DNA from: JBNARI01 sp049718765
GTDB taxonomy: Bacteria; Bacillota; Sulfobacillia; DUMF01
Assembly: GCA_049718765.1 (NCBI GenBank)
Contig: JBNARI010000033.1
Span: 1-16,071, forward strand
Length of the DNA: 16,071 bases
Direction: 5' to 3'
The notes beneath the pieces are model-generated. The model had not been told where the DNA came from, ran no database searches, and saw only the letters and a list, made by a program, of their open reading frames with translations. Positions 1 to 6,816 of this stretch are shown in pieces. A program made the position numbers and the translations under genes. Each line of letters opens with the position of its first letter. Position 1 is the first letter of the stretch.

Positions 1-18
1 CCGACCTCTAGAGGTCGG
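1..18. terminator. perfect 18-bp palindrome, possible end of an upstream transcript
   Basis: CCGACCTCTAGAGGTCGG is its own reverse complement. As RNA it could fold as a short hairpin (about 6-8 bp with a tight loop), and GGTTGTCAGTTTATTT follows. This T-enriched tail is not a clean U-tract. It could be a weak intrinsic terminator of a gene left of the window, or a palindromic protein-binding site just in front of btuF. The window edge prevents a firmer call. Confidence 0.35.
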
Positions 19-77
19 GGTTGTCAGTTTATTTGAGCGCCTGCAATACCGACACCATGGAAAGGGGTGGGGTTGCG

Positions 78-1049
78 GTGATCCAAGCGCACGGTTTCAG
101 GAGATGGCGCGCGCTGGTTGCCGTTGGATTGTTGGTGGTGCTGCTGGTTGGGACGATTTCTGGTTGTTCCCCTCAGCAGGCAGCATCAAAGCCCAGTGGA
201 AAGCAGGACGTGGTTGAGGAAGCTGTCACTGTGAGGGACAGCGCAGGAAGACAGGTGGAAGTGAAACGTACGCCCAGCAGGGTGATTTCCCTTGCGCCAA
301 GCAACACCGAGATGGTGTTTGCCCTGGGCGCGGGCACACTGCTTGTGGGCGTGGACGAGTACAGCGACTACCCTGAGGAGGCCAAGGCAATTGCAAAAGT
401 GGGAGGCTTTTCCAACCCCAACCCTGAGCTGATTGCTTCCCTCAAGCCTGACCTCTTGCTAGTGGACGACATTCACAGGAGCATCCTGGACCAGCTGGTG
501 AAGATTGGTTGCCCGGTGGTGTTGCTGGCAGCGAGCACCGTGGAAGAAGTGGAAAACAACATTCGTGTTGTTGGGCAAGTTCTCAGGCGCAGCGCTCAGG
601 CGGAGCAGCTGGTCAGGGATATGGAGTCCAGGCTAAGCAAGGTAAGGGAGAAGGTCAAGGCAATTCCCAGCGAAAAGCGGGTGAAAGTGTTTTACGAGGT
701 ATACTCAGACCCAATCATGACCGTGGGGCCCAGGACCCTCATACACCATGTGATCGTAGCAGCAGGGGGCAGGAACGTGGCCGAGGATGCAGCCACAGAC
801 TACCCGCAGTACAGCCCTGAGGCGGTGGTGCAAAAGAACCCCGATGTGATTGTGTTCCCTGCGTTTCACGGAAGCGAGTCGCTAACCGTTGAGAAGCTGA
901 GGGCTAGACCAGGGTGGTCCAGCATCAAAGCCGTGAGTCAGGACAGGGTTTATCCAATTGACGCCAATGTGATCTCAAGGCCTGGCCCACGAATTGTGGA
1001 TGCTGTGGAATCCATGGCCAGGCTGCTGTATCCCGAGCTGTTCAAGTGA
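78..1049 (+). CDS. btuF: Cobalamin ABC transporter substrate-binding lipoprotein (BtuF-like)
   Basis: Periplasmic-binding protein of the helical-backbone family (BtuF/FhuD/FepB). It should capture cobalamin or another corrinoid outside the membrane and deliver it to BtuCD. From GTG 78 the product begins with a basic stretch (FRRWR), a hydrophobic segment and an ISGC lipobox, so it is a lipoprotein anchored through that Cys. The mature part has the family start (RVISLAPSNTEMVFALGAG), then GVDEYSDYP and a second lobe with DVIVFPAFHGSE. GTG 78 is preferred because AAAGGGG lies about 10 nt upstream and it gives a compact signal peptide. ATG 57 and TTG 21 are in-frame alternatives. It is first in a row with btuC, btuD, cobU and cobS, which favours corrinoid over siderophore as ligand. 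Any promoter or B12 riboswitch lies outside the window. Confidence 0.88.
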   Translation: MIQAHGFRRWRALVAVGLLVVLLVGTISGCSPQQAASKPSGKQDVVEEAVTVRDSAGRQVEVKRTPSRVISLAPSNTEMVFALGAGTLLVGVDEYSDYPEEAKAIAKVGGFSNPNPELIASLKPDLLLVDDIHRSILDQLVKIGCPVVLLAASTVEEVENNIRVVGQVLRRSAQAEQLVRDMESRLSKVREKVKAIPSEKRVKVFYEVYSDPIMTVGPRTLIHHVIVAAGGRNVAEDAATDYPQYSPEAVVQKNPDVIVFPAFHGSESLTVEKLRARPGWSSIKAVSQDRVYPIDANVISRPGPRIVDAVESMARLLYPELFK

Positions 1050-1064
1050 GGCTTATTTGCGAGG

Positions 1065-2084
1065 ATGAAACGTAGAAGGGCGGTAGCGTTACAGGTTGCA
1101 GCTGTGGCCATGGTGGCTTCTGTGGTGATTGGGCTTTGCGCTGGGGCTGCGCAGATTCCAGTCTCCAGGGTGCTGTGGCTGCTGGCTCACCCGTCGGCAC
1201 AAGCGGCGGAGCCAGAGGCCGTCATCTTGTGGGAGATGAGGTTGCCCAGAGTGCTTGTTGCGTGTTTGGCCGGTGCAGCGCTTGGTGTGGCAGGAGCCAT
1301 GTTCCAGGCGTTGTTCAGGAATCCCATGGCAGACCCGTATATAATCGGCGCTTCTTCAGGCGCTGGCCTAGGTGCCGTACTGGCCATGCTTTGGTGGTCA
1401 GGTGGGCATGGGTGTGTACAGGGACTGAGGATGGTGCCTTTGGCAGCTTTCGTTGGTGCCCTTGGAGCGGTGGTGCTGGCTTACCTTCTTGCCAGGACCA
1501 GGGCAGGGGTACAAATGTTCACGCTGCTGCTGTCTGGGGTTTCGGTGAACGCCTTCCTGTCGGCCATGGTGTCCATGGTTATATACTTTGCGGGCAAGCG
1601 CCTCCATGAAATGATCATTTGGCTCATGGGAGGGTTTGTGAGTGCCTCATGGCCTGACGTGGTACTGGTGGCACCGTACGTGCTCGTAGGAAGCGGGCTG
1701 GCCTACCTCAAGTCCAGGGAACTCAACGCAATGGCCTTGGGTGAGGAGACTGCCCACGTCACGGGGATCGACGTGGGGCGTACCAGGCTGGTCATAGTAG
1801 GGGTGGCCTCTGTGTTGACCGCGGCGGCAGTGGCGGCGGGTGGGCTCATTGGATTCGTAGGCCTGGTTGTGCCCCACGTGTTGAGGATCGTTGGGGGCGC
1901 GGAGCACAGGTACCTTATCCCGGCCAGCTTTTTCGGGGGTGGGGCGCTATTGGTGCTTGCAGACACCTTGTCAAGAGTGGTGATTGCGCCCACGGAACTG
2001 CCGGTGGGAGTGATCACGGCGCTCTTGGGTGGACCATTCTTCGCTTGGGTGCTTAGGAGGACCCGCGCTAAGGGGCAGGTGTAG
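1065..2084 (+). CDS. btuC: Cobalamin ABC transporter permease (FecCD family, BtuC-like)
   Basis: Inner-membrane permease of the FecCD/BtuC family, 339 aa, the usual length. It is almost wholly hydrophobic with about ten membrane segments. Family landmarks are the early RLPRVLVACLAGAALGVAG, then FRNPMADPYIIGASSGAGLGA, and late GLIGFVGLVVPHVLR, the loop region that couples to the ATPase. It starts 15 bases after the btuF stop. GTGAGG around the btuF stop sits about 13 nt upstream of the ATG, so translation is probably coupled. Specificity (B12 or ferric siderophore) cannot be read from the permease itself; the CobU, CobS and MeaB neighbours argue for B12. Confidence 0.9.
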   Translation: MKRRRAVALQVAAVAMVASVVIGLCAGAAQIPVSRVLWLLAHPSAQAAEPEAVILWEMRLPRVLVACLAGAALGVAGAMFQALFRNPMADPYIIGASSGAGLGAVLAMLWWSGGHGCVQGLRMVPLAAFVGALGAVVLAYLLARTRAGVQMFTLLLSGVSVNAFLSAMVSMVIYFAGKRLHEMIIWLMGGFVSASWPDVVLVAPYVLVGSGLAYLKSRELNAMALGEETAHVTGIDVGRTRLVIVGVASVLTAAAVAAGGLIGFVGLVVPHVLRIVGGAEHRYLIPASFFGGGALLVLADTLSRVVIAPTELPVGVITALLGGPFFAWVLRRTRAKGQV

Positions 2085-2088
2085 AGCC

Positions 2089-2979
2089 ATGAGGTTTCAA
2101 GTGTGTGGTGTGTGCTTCAGTTACGCTTCAAGGAAAGCCCTGGATCACGTGGTACTAGAGTTGCCCGCAGGGAGCTTCGCAGCGCTGGTTGGGCCCAACG
2201 GTTCGGGCAAGTCCACATTGCTCAAGTGCATGTGCAAGTTGCTGTCTCCCTCCGGCGGCGCAGTGTTGGTGGATGGTATCCCCCTATCCCAAATGAGCGT
2301 CCGCGAGGTGGCTCGGCGCGTGGGCGTGGTGCCTCAAGAACCCCCCCAGAAGTTCGACTTCACTGTGGAAGAGCTCGTAATGATGGGAAGAAATCCCCAC
2401 TTGGGGTTGTTTGCCCGGGAGGGGCCCCGGGACTACGATGCGGTGAGGGAAGCCATGGCCGAAACGGGGGTGCTGCACCTGGCAGGAAGGCTAATGGGAG
2501 AGCTCAGCGGGGGAGAGCTGCAGCGGGTGTTAATTGCGCGGGCCTTGGCCCAGCGGCCTTGCGCACTTCTGCTGGACGAGCCCACTGCCCACCTGGACTT
2601 GAAGTACCAGCACGAAATCATGGCGCTGTTGAAGCAGATAAACAGGGAAAAGGGCATAACTGTGCTGGCAGCAATTCACGACCTGAACCTTGCGGCGCAG
2701 CATTTCGATGAGTTCATCCTGATGAGCGAGGGGAAAGTGTACGCTGCTGGCTCCAGGAAGGAAGTGATCACCCACGAGAATCTGGCTGCAGTGTACGGGG
2801 AAGGCGTGGTGGTCTGCGCCCACCCAGTGTTTAACTGGCCAATAGTGACTATGAACGGAGATGGGGCATATGATACTGGTCACGGGGGGAGCGCGCAGCG
2901 GAAAGAGCGCGTTTGCACAGCGCTTGGCGGAGCAAATGGGCGGCCAGGTGGTGTACTGTGCCACCGCAACGGTGACTGA
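2089..2979 (+). CDS. btuD: Cobalamin ABC transporter ATP-binding protein (BtuD-like), with an extended C-terminus
   Basis: ABC ATPase that powers BtuCF import. Visible motifs are Walker A GPNGSGKST (residues 35-43), Q-loop VPQE (81-84), signature LSGGELQR (139-146), Walker B LLLDEPTAHLD (160-170) and H-loop IHD (196-198). ATG 2089 is chosen, four bases after the btuC stop; an upstream in-frame start would lie inside btuC. The ABC domain ends near residue 250 (HPVFNWPIV), within the usual length. The frame then stays open for about 45 more residues and overlaps cobU by about 110 bases. The tail (GHGGSAQRKERV onwards) looks like out-of-frame cobU sequence, so the ancestral stop was probably lost or shifted. 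It may be translated but is unlikely to have a conserved function. Confidence 0.9.
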   Translation: MRFQVCGVCFSYASRKALDHVVLELPAGSFAALVGPNGSGKSTLLKCMCKLLSPSGGAVLVDGIPLSQMSVREVARRVGVVPQEPPQKFDFTVEELVMMGRNPHLGLFAREGPRDYDAVREAMAETGVLHLAGRLMGELSGGELQRVLIARALAQRPCALLLDEPTAHLDLKYQHEIMALLKQINREKGITVLAAIHDLNLAAQHFDEFILMSEGKVYAAGSRKEVITHENLAAVYGEGVVVCAHPVFNWPIVTMNGDGAYDTGHGGSAQRKERVCTALGGANGRPGGVLCHRNGD

Positions 2980-3436
2980 CGAGGAGATGAAACATCGGGT
3001 TGAAGTGCACCGCAAGGCCCGGCCCGCATCTTGGTTGACTGTGGAAAAACCGCTGCTTAGCGCCAAGGACTTGTGCCTCCTGGATTCCAAGGAGCGGACC
3101 ATCATCATAGATTGTTTGGCTACCCTCACAAGCAACCTGCTCCTGCCCGAGACGGGCATAAACGGCAGCCTCGTCACGGGCGAGGTGCTCAGCGGCCAAC
3201 TTGTGGAGCGCATTTCCTCTAAGGTGCTTGGAGCTCTGGAAGCGCTGGTGGACAAGGCAGCCCAAGTGTCCGGTCAAGTGATAATCGTCACCAACGAGGT
3301 GGGCTGGGGCCTGGTGCCCGGTACTCCATTGGGCCGGCTGTTCAGGGACTTGCTTGGAAGGGCAAACCAGATGGCTGCTGCCCGAGCCAGCAAAGTTTAT
3401 TTGCTTGTGGCTGGCATACCCGTACGGATAAAATAA
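2870..3436 (+). CDS. cobU: Bifunctional adenosylcobinamide kinase / adenosylcobinamide-phosphate guanylyltransferase
   Basis: CobU phosphorylates adenosylcobinamide and then transfers GMP to give adenosyl-GDP-cobinamide, the activated intermediate of nucleotide-loop assembly. It is 188 aa, close to family length. Visible features are MILVTGGARSGKS with a P-loop at residues 6-13, EMKHRVEVHRKARP with the His (about 47) in the position of the guanylylated His of the family, an IIIDCLATL strand, and VTNEVGWGLVP. ATG 2870 is preferred over in-frame ATG 2861 because GGAG at 2857-2860 sits 9 nt before it, and family members begin with this exact MILVTGGARSGKS. The gene starts inside the btuD reading frame. 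CobS follows 12 bases later. Confidence 0.92.
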   Translation: MILVTGGARSGKSAFAQRLAEQMGGQVVYCATATVTDEEMKHRVEVHRKARPASWLTVEKPLLSAKDLCLLDSKERTIIIDCLATLTSNLLLPETGINGSLVTGEVLSGQLVERISSKVLGALEALVDKAAQVSGQVIIVTNEVGWGLVPGTPLGRLFRDLLGRANQMAAARASKVYLLVAGIPVRIK

Positions 3437-3448
3437 CTCTGGTAGGCT

Positions 3449-4285
3449 ATGCCAAGGCTTGCGTGTGTCCAACAAACCTGGGAAGAGCTGCTCACAGCAG
3501 TGAGCATGCTTACAATATTGCCAGTCCCTTGCAGGGAGCACCTGTTAGTGAACTCGCCCAGGTGGTTCGGTCTGGTTGGGGCTGTGATGGGCACTTTCCT
3601 TGGGTTTGGCCTCAGGTTGGCAAGTCTGGCCCTGCCCCCTCAGTTGGCGAGTGCCATGATTGTGTTGCTAGACGGAGTGCTCACCGGGGGCATGCACCTT
3701 GACGGCCTTGCGGACACCTTCGATGGTCTTGGCGTCCACGGTGACCGGCTGCGGGCGCTAGAAGCCATGAGAGACAGCAGAATTGGCGCCACAGGGGCTG
3801 CTGGCCTGGGGGTGCACCTCCTGGTCAAATGGGCATCGCTTCAGTCCCTGATGGGGCTTGCGCCTGCCTTGTGGGTGATGTTGCCCGCTGTGGCTTGGGC
3901 TGTTGGGCGCTTCTGCGCTGCTTGGTGCATGTACAGGTACCCCTATGCCCGCTCTGGCAATGGGCTGGGAAAGCCCTTTTCCAGGACAGTGCCCCTGGGT
4001 TCGGTGATCTGGTGTGGGGTGCTTTGGGCTGGTTACTTGTGCGCCCTGGGTGTAATAGTAGCGCTGGGGCAACCCACTTCCCAGAAGGCCGTCATGCTGA
4101 AGCTCTGGGGACCGTGCGCAGCTGCGCTTGTGACTGGTGCATCATGTAGCCTGTGGTTTGTGGGTCTGGTCGCACGCAGGATTGGTGGCGTCACAGGCGA
4201 CGTGTACGGAGCTGTGGTAGAGTTGGGGTGTGTGGGCGCCCTGATTGGTGGCATTGCAGTGGCTTGGCTTGCTGGAAGGACATGA
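3449..4285 (+). CDS. cobS: Adenosylcobinamide-GDP ribazoletransferase (cobalamin synthase)
   Basis: CobS is an integral membrane enzyme that joins adenosyl-GDP-cobinamide to alpha-ribazole (phosphate), the last step of the lower-ligand pathway. The signature GGMHLDGLADTFDGLG, with its Asp residues for metal and substrate, is present at about residue 79. The N-terminus LLTAVSMLTILPVP is typical, and several hydrophobic segments follow. It is 278 aa, slightly longer than common 240-260 aa members. ATG 3449 has only a close, weak GGTAGG in front; in-frame GTG 3467 with AAGG upstream is an alternative. The stop overlaps the start of the HAD gene (ATGA). CobT and a recognisable CobC are not present in the window. 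Confidence 0.9.
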   Translation: MPRLACVQQTWEELLTAVSMLTILPVPCREHLLVNSPRWFGLVGAVMGTFLGFGLRLASLALPPQLASAMIVLLDGVLTGGMHLDGLADTFDGLGVHGDRLRALEAMRDSRIGATGAAGLGVHLLVKWASLQSLMGLAPALWVMLPAVAWAVGRFCAAWCMYRYPYARSGNGLGKPFSRTVPLGSVIWCGVLWAGYLCALGVIVALGQPTSQKAVMLKLWGPCAAALVTGASCSLWFVGLVARRIGGVTGDVYGAVVELGCVGALIGGIAVAWLAGRT

Positions 4286-5016
4286 TGGCGGTGGTGAGCA
4301 CACGGGCAGGAGTGCTCTTCGATTTGGACGGCACATTATACGACCTGGAGCGGCCCATGCGCCTGGCCCTGAAAGCAATTGCTCCAGAACACTTGCGCGA
4401 GGTTATCGAGGACAGATTCTGGAATTGTTACTTTTCCCGGGAAAACTCCCAGCCAGACGACGTCAACCAGTTCGTGGGGGTAATCCTGGAGGCGGCGGTG
4501 GGTGAGCCTGGGTGGAAGAGCAGGGGTGGAGAGCTGATGGAGCTTTTTTTATCCCAGGTGGCTCCACACAGGGGAGTGACGGAGTTCTTGGCTGAACTTG
4601 CTTCCCGAGATGTGCCCATGGGGATTGTCACCAACGGACCTATGGTGTTCCAAATGGCCAAGCTCCGCCGGTTGGGACTTGACAGGTGGTTCAATCAGGA
4701 AAATCTGTTTGCACCGGGTGGTTTGGTAGAGCCCAAGCCTTCACCTGGCATTTTCCAACAGGCCTGTTCGGCGTTGGGTCTGGACCCTCGCAGGAGCGTC
4801 TTCGTGGGAGACAACCCCTACACGGATTCGGGCGCAGTCGATGCAGGTATGGTGACTGTGCTGGTGCAGCCCCAGAGCCAATGTGGCGCTGCGCTACAAC
4901 GTCCGCCAACTCACGAGGACGTAGAGTTATCAAGGAGACTGAGCAGCCCCAGGCTCCACCGGGTGCTACGGTTCGAAGAGGCCGCAAGGTTCGTGAAATG
5001 CTTGATTCTAGGGTGA
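4282..5016 (+). CDS. HAD-superfamily phosphatase (subfamily IA), candidate step in lower-ligand assembly
   Basis: Cytoplasmic haloacid-dehalogenase-type hydrolase of 244 aa. Motif I is LFDLDGTLYD with nucleophile and acid/base Asp, motif II is GIVTNG, motif III is the Lys in EPKPSPGIF, and motif IV is VGDNPYTDSGAVDAG. A helical cap lies between motifs I and II, as in subfamily IA. Motif IV is one residue shorter than the common GDxxxxDxxGAxxAG form. Two adjacent ATGs (4282, 4285) overlap the cobS stop, with GGAAGGA just before, so it is co-translated with cobS. Substrate is not visible. Its position where cobC often sits suggests it could dephosphorylate alpha-ribazole-5'-phosphate or cobalamin-5'-phosphate. 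Phosphoglycolate or other sugar phosphates are equally possible by family. Confidence 0.85.
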   Translation: MMAVVSTRAGVLFDLDGTLYDLERPMRLALKAIAPEHLREVIEDRFWNCYFSRENSQPDDVNQFVGVILEAAVGEPGWKSRGGELMELFLSQVAPHRGVTEFLAELASRDVPMGIVTNGPMVFQMAKLRRLGLDRWFNQENLFAPGGLVEPKPSPGIFQQACSALGLDPRRSVFVGDNPYTDSGAVDAGMVTVLVQPQSQCGAALQRPPTHEDVELSRRLSSPRLHRVLRFEEAARFVKCLILG

Positions 5017-5021
5017 AACCA

Positions 5022-5909
5022 ATGGACATTTGGGTGGTGTACTTCAGCGGCTCGGGTAACACCAGGCTGGTGGGAGAGGCCCTTGCCAGGGCCATCCCCG
5101 TGTTTGCCCATGGGCAAGGACAAGATGTTGCCGTAAGGTGCAACAGCGTGGAGGAGCTTTACACCGGGGCTCTCAGGGGGGCGGACGCACTGGTGGCGGG
5201 CTTTCCTGTTTACGCCTTTCACGCACCGCTGACGTTCAGGAAATTTGTGGAGAGGCTTCCCCATGGCCAGGGCAAACCCGTTTTCCTCTATTGCACCCAT
5301 GGAGGGGCACCGTTCCTTGCGCTGAGGGTTGTGGCCAGGAGCTTTGCGTGTCAGGGCTACCGTGTGGTGGGCGCCAAATCAATTCCCATGCCTGACACTA
5401 TAGCAGTTGTCATGTCCAAGAAAGACTTGGGAAAGGCGCAATCCAGCGATAGGCGCCGAAGCCTTCAACGCCAGGTAGAAGGGCTTGCAGCCCTGGTGGT
5501 GGAAAGGCTAATGGATGTGAGAGGGGTGGCAGCCAAGGTGCGGCTTGCCTCCCCAGTGGAGGAGTGGCTTACGGGCGCATTGAACGTTCTTGGGCGAGGC
5601 GCACTTAGTTTAGCCCTGAGGCGGGGTTTCTGGGTGGATTCCAGCTGTGACGCGTGCGGGGTATGTGTGCAAAGTTGCCCTACCGGGAACATAGCTCTGG
5701 CTGGTGGAACAGTGAAGTTTGGCTCTGCCTGCGAGGTTTGTTTGAGGTGTGTTAACGTTTGCCCAAGGGAGGCAATTCAGATCTGGCGGTTTACTGCTGG
5801 AAAGAGTAGGTTCAGGGAATTATGGGGAGCTGATTGGGATGGACAGGATTCAGGCAGTGTTGGAGGAAATCCGCAGAGGCAACAGGCGGACGCTGGCAAG
5901 GGCGCTTAG
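5022..5909 (+). CDS. Flavodoxin plus two-[4Fe-4S] ferredoxin fusion (EFR1 family)
   Basis: Electron-transfer protein of 295 aa. Residues 1 to about 165 form a flavodoxin-like domain: phosphate loop SGSGNT (9-14), FPVYAFHAPL and YCTHGG as further flavin-contact loops. Residues 205-250 hold two CxxCxxCxxxCP motifs (Cys 209/212/215/219 and 237/240/243/247), expected to bind two [4Fe-4S] clusters. It starts 5 bases after the HAD stop with GGGTGA as ribosome binding site; in-frame GTG 5013 is another possible start. The last 40 or so residues (GKSRFRELWGADW onward) are polar, glycine-rich and overlap meaB by 71 bases, so they may be read-through beyond the ancestral end. Partner is unknown. In this operon it could supply low-potential electrons to reduce cob(II)alamin before adenosylation or reactivation (inference). 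Confidence 0.85.
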   Translation: MDIWVVYFSGSGNTRLVGEALARAIPVFAHGQGQDVAVRCNSVEELYTGALRGADALVAGFPVYAFHAPLTFRKFVERLPHGQGKPVFLYCTHGGAPFLALRVVARSFACQGYRVVGAKSIPMPDTIAVVMSKKDLGKAQSSDRRRSLQRQVEGLAALVVERLMDVRGVAAKVRLASPVEEWLTGALNVLGRGALSLALRRGFWVDSSCDACGVCVQSCPTGNIALAGGTVKFGSACEVCLRCVNVCPREAIQIWRFTAGKSRFRELWGADWDGQDSGSVGGNPQRQQADAGKGA

Positions 5910-6816
5910 CTTTGTAGAGGACAGGGAGGAAGGCTATCAAGAGCTCCTCAGGGCGGCTCATCCCCTTGCGGGCAGGGCAAGGGTGGTTGGGGTGACTGGA
6001 CCAGCGGGTGCAGGCAAGAGCACCTTGGTGGACGGGCTGATCGGCGAGTACAGGAAGAGGGGCAGCACCGTGGGTGTTGTGGCTGTTGACCCCAGCAGTC
6101 CCTTCACTGGGGGAGCTATCCTTGGGGACAGGATCAGGATGGAGTCACACTTCACCGACGAAGGGGTTTTCATCCGTAGCCTGGCGACCCGGGGCAGTCT
6201 TGGGGGGGTGTCAGCAGCCACAGGGGACGTGATCACTCTCCTTGACGCTGCCGGGTACGACGTGATCATCGTAGAAACGGTAGGGGCGGGGCAGTCAGAG
6301 GTAGACATAATGCGCTTGGCCCACACCGTGGTGGTTGTGGTGGTTCCCGGGCTCGGTGACGATGTGCAGGCCATAAAGGCGGGCATCCTTGAAATTGGCG
6401 ACGTTTTTGCCGTGAACAAGGCGGACCGGGACGGCGCTGAGCGCACGGTGGCCGAATTACAAATGATGCTTGACATGAAGCAAAACGGGGGTTGGCGTCC
6501 TCCAGTTGTGCGCACTGTGGCCACCGAAGGCAAGGGCGTGGAAGAATTGTGGAAGGCAGTGGAAGAGCATGGGGAGTACTTGCATAGGACAGGGGAGTAT
6601 CTCAGGCGCAGGGTTCAGGCAAGCGCTGCAGAAATAGAGGCGGTATTAGAGCACCTGCTCGAGGCGGCAGTAGTGGACCCGGCCCGCAACTCAGGGCTAT
6701 TGATGGAGCTTGCCCAGAAAGTTGTGGCTCGGGAAATGGACGCCTACTCAGCCGCGGAGGAGCTGCTGAGGAATTACGGCAGCGCGCTATGCTGCCCTGG
6801 GGACCTTGGCGCATGA
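5839..6816 (+). CDS. meaB: Methylmalonyl-CoA mutase-associated GTPase (MeaB / ArgK family)
   Basis: G3E-type P-loop GTPase that chaperones adenosylcobalamin-dependent methylmalonyl-CoA mutase (or a related acyl-CoA mutase), gating cofactor loading and protecting from inactivation. It is 325 aa, normal length. Motifs are GPAGAGKST (54-62), VDPSSPFTGGAILGDRIRM (83-101), RGSLGGVSAAT (118-128), ETVGAGQSEVD (146-156) and NKAD (193-196). ATG 5839 is chosen because MDRIQAVLEEIRRGNRR is a typical family start and GGGGAG lies 9 nt upstream; this places the start inside the end of the preceding gene. No mutase subunit is in the window. Its presence in the B12 operon implies that the cell uses scavenged B12 for a mutase, probably in propionate/methylmalonyl metabolism. 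Confidence 0.93.
   Translation: MDRIQAVLEEIRRGNRRTLARALSFVEDREEGYQELLRAAHPLAGRARVVGVTGPAGAGKSTLVDGLIGEYRKRGSTVGVVAVDPSSPFTGGAILGDRIRMESHFTDEGVFIRSLATRGSLGGVSAATGDVITLLDAAGYDVIIVETVGAGQSEVDIMRLAHTVVVVVVPGLGDDVQAIKAGILEIGDVFAVNKADRDGAERTVAELQMMLDMKQNGGWRPPVVRTVATEGKGVEELWKAVEEHGEYLHRTGEYLRRRVQASAAEIEAVLEHLLEAAVVDPARNSGLLMELAQKVVAREMDAYSAAEELLRNYGSALCCPGDLGA

Noticed and set aside
21..80. Longer start for btuF at TTG 21 or ATG 57
   Set aside because: These add a polar stretch before the signal peptide and have weaker ribosome binding sites than GTG 78, though they cannot be excluded.
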